Source: Bdellovibrionota bacterium
Lineage (GTDB): Bacteria > Bdellovibrionota > Bdellovibrionia > Bdellovibrionales > JAEYZS01
NCBI GenBank assembly: GCA_963169805.1
Contig: CAUJDY010000109.1
Span: 1-33,977, forward strand
Length of the DNA: 33,977 nucleotides
Reading direction: 5' to 3'
Shown: positions 32,543 to 33,977 of the stretch, in pieces
How positions within the stretch are numbered: position 1 is the first letter of the stretch
Layout of the letters: every line of letters begins with the position of its first letter
Notes under the pieces: model-generated
Seen by the model: the letters and a program-made list of their open reading frames with translations, nothing else
Databases searched by the model: none
Told to the model about the DNA's origin: nothing
Made by a program: the position numbers and the translations under genes

Positions 32543-33704
32543 CGATCGCAATTCCCTGACCACCGCCAATACATGCGCTTCCTACTGCGTATTTTTGCTT
32601 GCGACGCTTGAGTTCGTACATGAGTAAATTCATAATACGAGTTCCAGAAGCTCCCAGCGGATGTCCGACCGCTATTGCTCCACCGTTTACATTTGTGATT
32701 TCAGAATTGAGCTTTAACTCTTTTTCGACAGCTAAATATTGAGCGGAAAACGCCTCGTTGACTTCTACAAGAGACATATCATTTAGAGTAAGCCCTGCTT
32801 TTTGGAGAGATTTCTGAATTGCGTAAACCGGACCTATCCCCATAATCTTTGGATCACAACCAACTGAAGCATATGAAATTATTTTTGCCAGTGGCTTTAG
32901 ATTACGTTTTTTTGCTTCATCTTCGGACATCAAAATACTTGCAGCTGCGCCATCGACAATACCAGAGGCATTTCCTGCTGTGACCACGCCCTCTTTTTTG
33001 AATAGAGGTTTAAGTTTAGCAATGCTTTCATACGTTGCATCCATTCGTGGGTGCTCATCTTTTTGAACAAGAGTTGAGCCTTTTGAGTTTTTGATTTCAA
33101 CGGGTTTCATCTCGTCAGCAAATTTATTTTCTTCAAAAGCTTTTTTATATCTCTGTTGAGATTTGAAAGCATATTGATCGACTTCTTCCCTGGAGATTTT
33201 ATATTTCTCTGCTAAATTTTCTGCAGTTATAGCCATAGGAATTTGTACGTATTGGTCTGTTAAAGAGGCTGTCATATAATCTTCTATTTCTGAATGTCCC
33301 ATACGATTTCCCCAGCGTGCTCCTCTTAGGACATAAGGTATCTGGGACATTTGCTCGACTCCACCAGCAAGAACAATATTGGCCTCACCAGTTTGAATCA
33401 TTTGAACAGCGTTCACCCAAGATTGAAAACCACTTCCGCACAGACGATTTACGCCCAGGGCTCCTCTATCTTGAGGAATTTCTAGCTTTAAACCTATATG
33501 TCGAGGAAGGTAAATCGCGTCTTTACCACTTTGAACCACATTTCCAAAAACAACATGATCTATATCTTGCGGTTTCAGCTCTGCTTGTTGGAGGGTTGCT
33601 TGAGATGCATACACTCCCAAATCTGTTCCAGAAACATCTTTTAATGAACCGCCAAAAGCTGCAAACGGAGTTCTCTGCCCCGACACAATCACCACATTCT
33701 TCAT
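32523..33704 (-). CDS. Acetyl-CoA acetyltransferase / thiolase family
   Basis: A 393-aa thiolase of normal length. The nucleophilic Cys is in VNRLCGSGFQSWVNAV, and GGVEQMSQIPY follows. The C-terminal catalytic His is in NGGAIAVGHPLGASG and the second Cys in GSACIGGGQGIAIV. It condenses or cleaves acyl-CoA; degradative and biosynthetic types cannot be told apart by eye. The ORF track start at 33815 runs through the palindrome. The ATG at 33704 has GGAGG just upstream and matches homologues (MKNVVIVSGQRTPF). Its upstream region is almost entirely the 77-bp palindrome shared with purD. Confidence 0.94.
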   Translation of the reverse strand: MKNVVIVSGQRTPFAAFGGSLKDVSGTDLGVYASQATLQQAELKPQDIDHVVFGNVVQSGKDAIYLPRHIGLKLEIPQDRGALGVNRLCGSGFQSWVNAVQMIQTGEANIVLAGGVEQMSQIPYVLRGARWGNRMGHSEIEDYMTASLTDQYVQIPMAITAENLAEKYKISREEVDQYAFKSQQRYKKAFEENKFADEMKPVEIKNSKGSTLVQKDEHPRMDATYESIAKLKPLFKKEGVVTAGNASGIVDGAAASILMSEDEAKKRNLKPLAKIISYASVGCDPKIMGIGPVYAIQKSLQKAGLTLNDMSLVEVNEAFSAQYLAVEKELKLNSEITNVNGGAIAVGHPLGASGTRIMNLLMYELKRRKQKYAVGSACIGGGQGIAIVIESIA

Positions 33705-33712
33705 ACATCCTC

Positions 33713-33789
33713 CATAGGTACGCCGTATCTTTTGGTTAAGATTTGCGTCAATGACGCAAATCTTAACCAAAAGATACGGCGTACCTATG
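33713..33789. repeat. Perfect 77-bp palindrome (38-bp arms, 1-nt spacer)
   Basis: CATAGGTACGCCG... on the left (33713-33750) is matched base for base by its reverse complement ...CGGCGTACCTATG on the right (33752-33789), with a single A between. Pairing breaks immediately outside. It begins 9 nt upstream of the thiolase ATG and ends 71 nt before purD. Promoter-like TTAACC-17-TATG(C/G) elements occur symmetrically, one facing each gene. It could be a cruciform operator, a symmetric divergent promoter, a remnant of a mobile element, or an amplification/assembly artefact. Confidence 0.9.
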
Positions 33790-33860
33790 CTAGCTTGATT
33801 CTCTTGGGCTTGCAAACTAAGGTCTATCGTGTCAGAAGCAACTGAAACGAGAGGTTTTCA

Positions 33861-33977
33861 ATGAATATACTTATTGTTGGAAACGGTGGTCGCGAGGCAG
33901 CCATTGCACATTTTCTACGAACAAACGCAAACTCAGCACATACACTTCATGCCTCTCCACATATGCATGCTATTGAA
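33861..33977 (+). CDS. purD: Phosphoribosylamine-glycine ligase PurD (partial, 5' end only)
   Basis: Only the first 39 codons are in the window, so the ORF track omits it. MNILIVGNGGREAAIAHFLR matches the PurD N-terminal nucleotide-binding start (usual form MkvLviGsGGREHAla), with Ala in place of the usual His. GAGAGG lies 7 nt upstream of the ATG. PurD performs the second step of purine synthesis. Identification rests on this short stretch only. Confidence 0.75.
   Translation, partial: MNILIVGNGGREAAIAHFLRTNANSAHTLHASPHMHAIE

Noticed and set aside
33317-33739. 140-aa plus-strand ORF antisense to the thiolase
   Set aside because: It is a shadow of a strongly conserved thiolase frame and ends in the palindrome; no domain or ribosome site was seen.
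1-33977. tRNA, rRNA, CRISPR, prophage or IS elements
   Set aside because: No spaced repeats, transposase or integrase frames or tRNA-like cloverleafs were noticed on reading.

Overview
The window looks like chromosomal DNA from a flagellated, Gram-negative member of the Bdellovibrionota (Bdellovibrio-like, in an AT-rich lineage). This rests on the gene content and on two lipoproteins with the 'QNC' lipobox that I associate with that group; no search was run. No tRNA, rRNA, CRISPR array, phage or insertion sequence was seen.

Left third (1-15211, minus strand): one long flagellar operon read right to left. The order is a 977-aa membrane-anchored TPR protein, a sigma-54 activator without a receiver domain, flgB, flgC, fliE, fliF, fliG, fliH, fliI, fliJ, a motE-like gene, fliK, flgD, a TIGR02530-type gene, and flgE (cut by the window edge). 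Most genes are coupled by 1-17 nt overlaps or small gaps. A sigma-54 promoter match lies directly upstream of the TPR gene, with a predicted leader of only about 17 nt. flgE has its own structured leader: a terminator-like hairpin followed by a hairpin that holds the Shine-Dalgarno in its loop.

Middle (15484-19211, plus strand): a lipoprotein gene, mlaE, mlaF, mlaD and an exported M23 peptidase form a tightly overlapped lipid-transport and envelope operon. The M23 frame has no ATG, GTG or TTG start across its first ~100 codons, and its last codons lie inside a large REP-like hairpin. Next come dciA (minus), trmFO (plus), then glmU-glmS (minus), with a bidirectional terminator inside the trmFO 3' end.

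Right part (24223-33977): an M14 carboxypeptidase overlaps a soluble sensor kinase, followed by an NtrC-type response regulator. Two paralogous FG-GAP lipoproteins (minus) are divergent from a small exported protein and an alpha/beta hydrolase. That plus-strand pair is preceded by a full sigma-54 consensus ending about 13 nt before the ATG, so its mRNA should be essentially leaderless. A thiolase (minus) and the start of purD (plus) are separated by a perfect 77-bp palindrome with 38-bp arms.

The window contains two sigma-54 activators and two sigma-54 promoter candidates, so sigma-54 control is a theme. No wholly new multi-gene system was found. The strongest unexplained items are the 77-bp palindrome, the start-less M23 gene, the flgE leader and the leaderless sigma-54 transcript.
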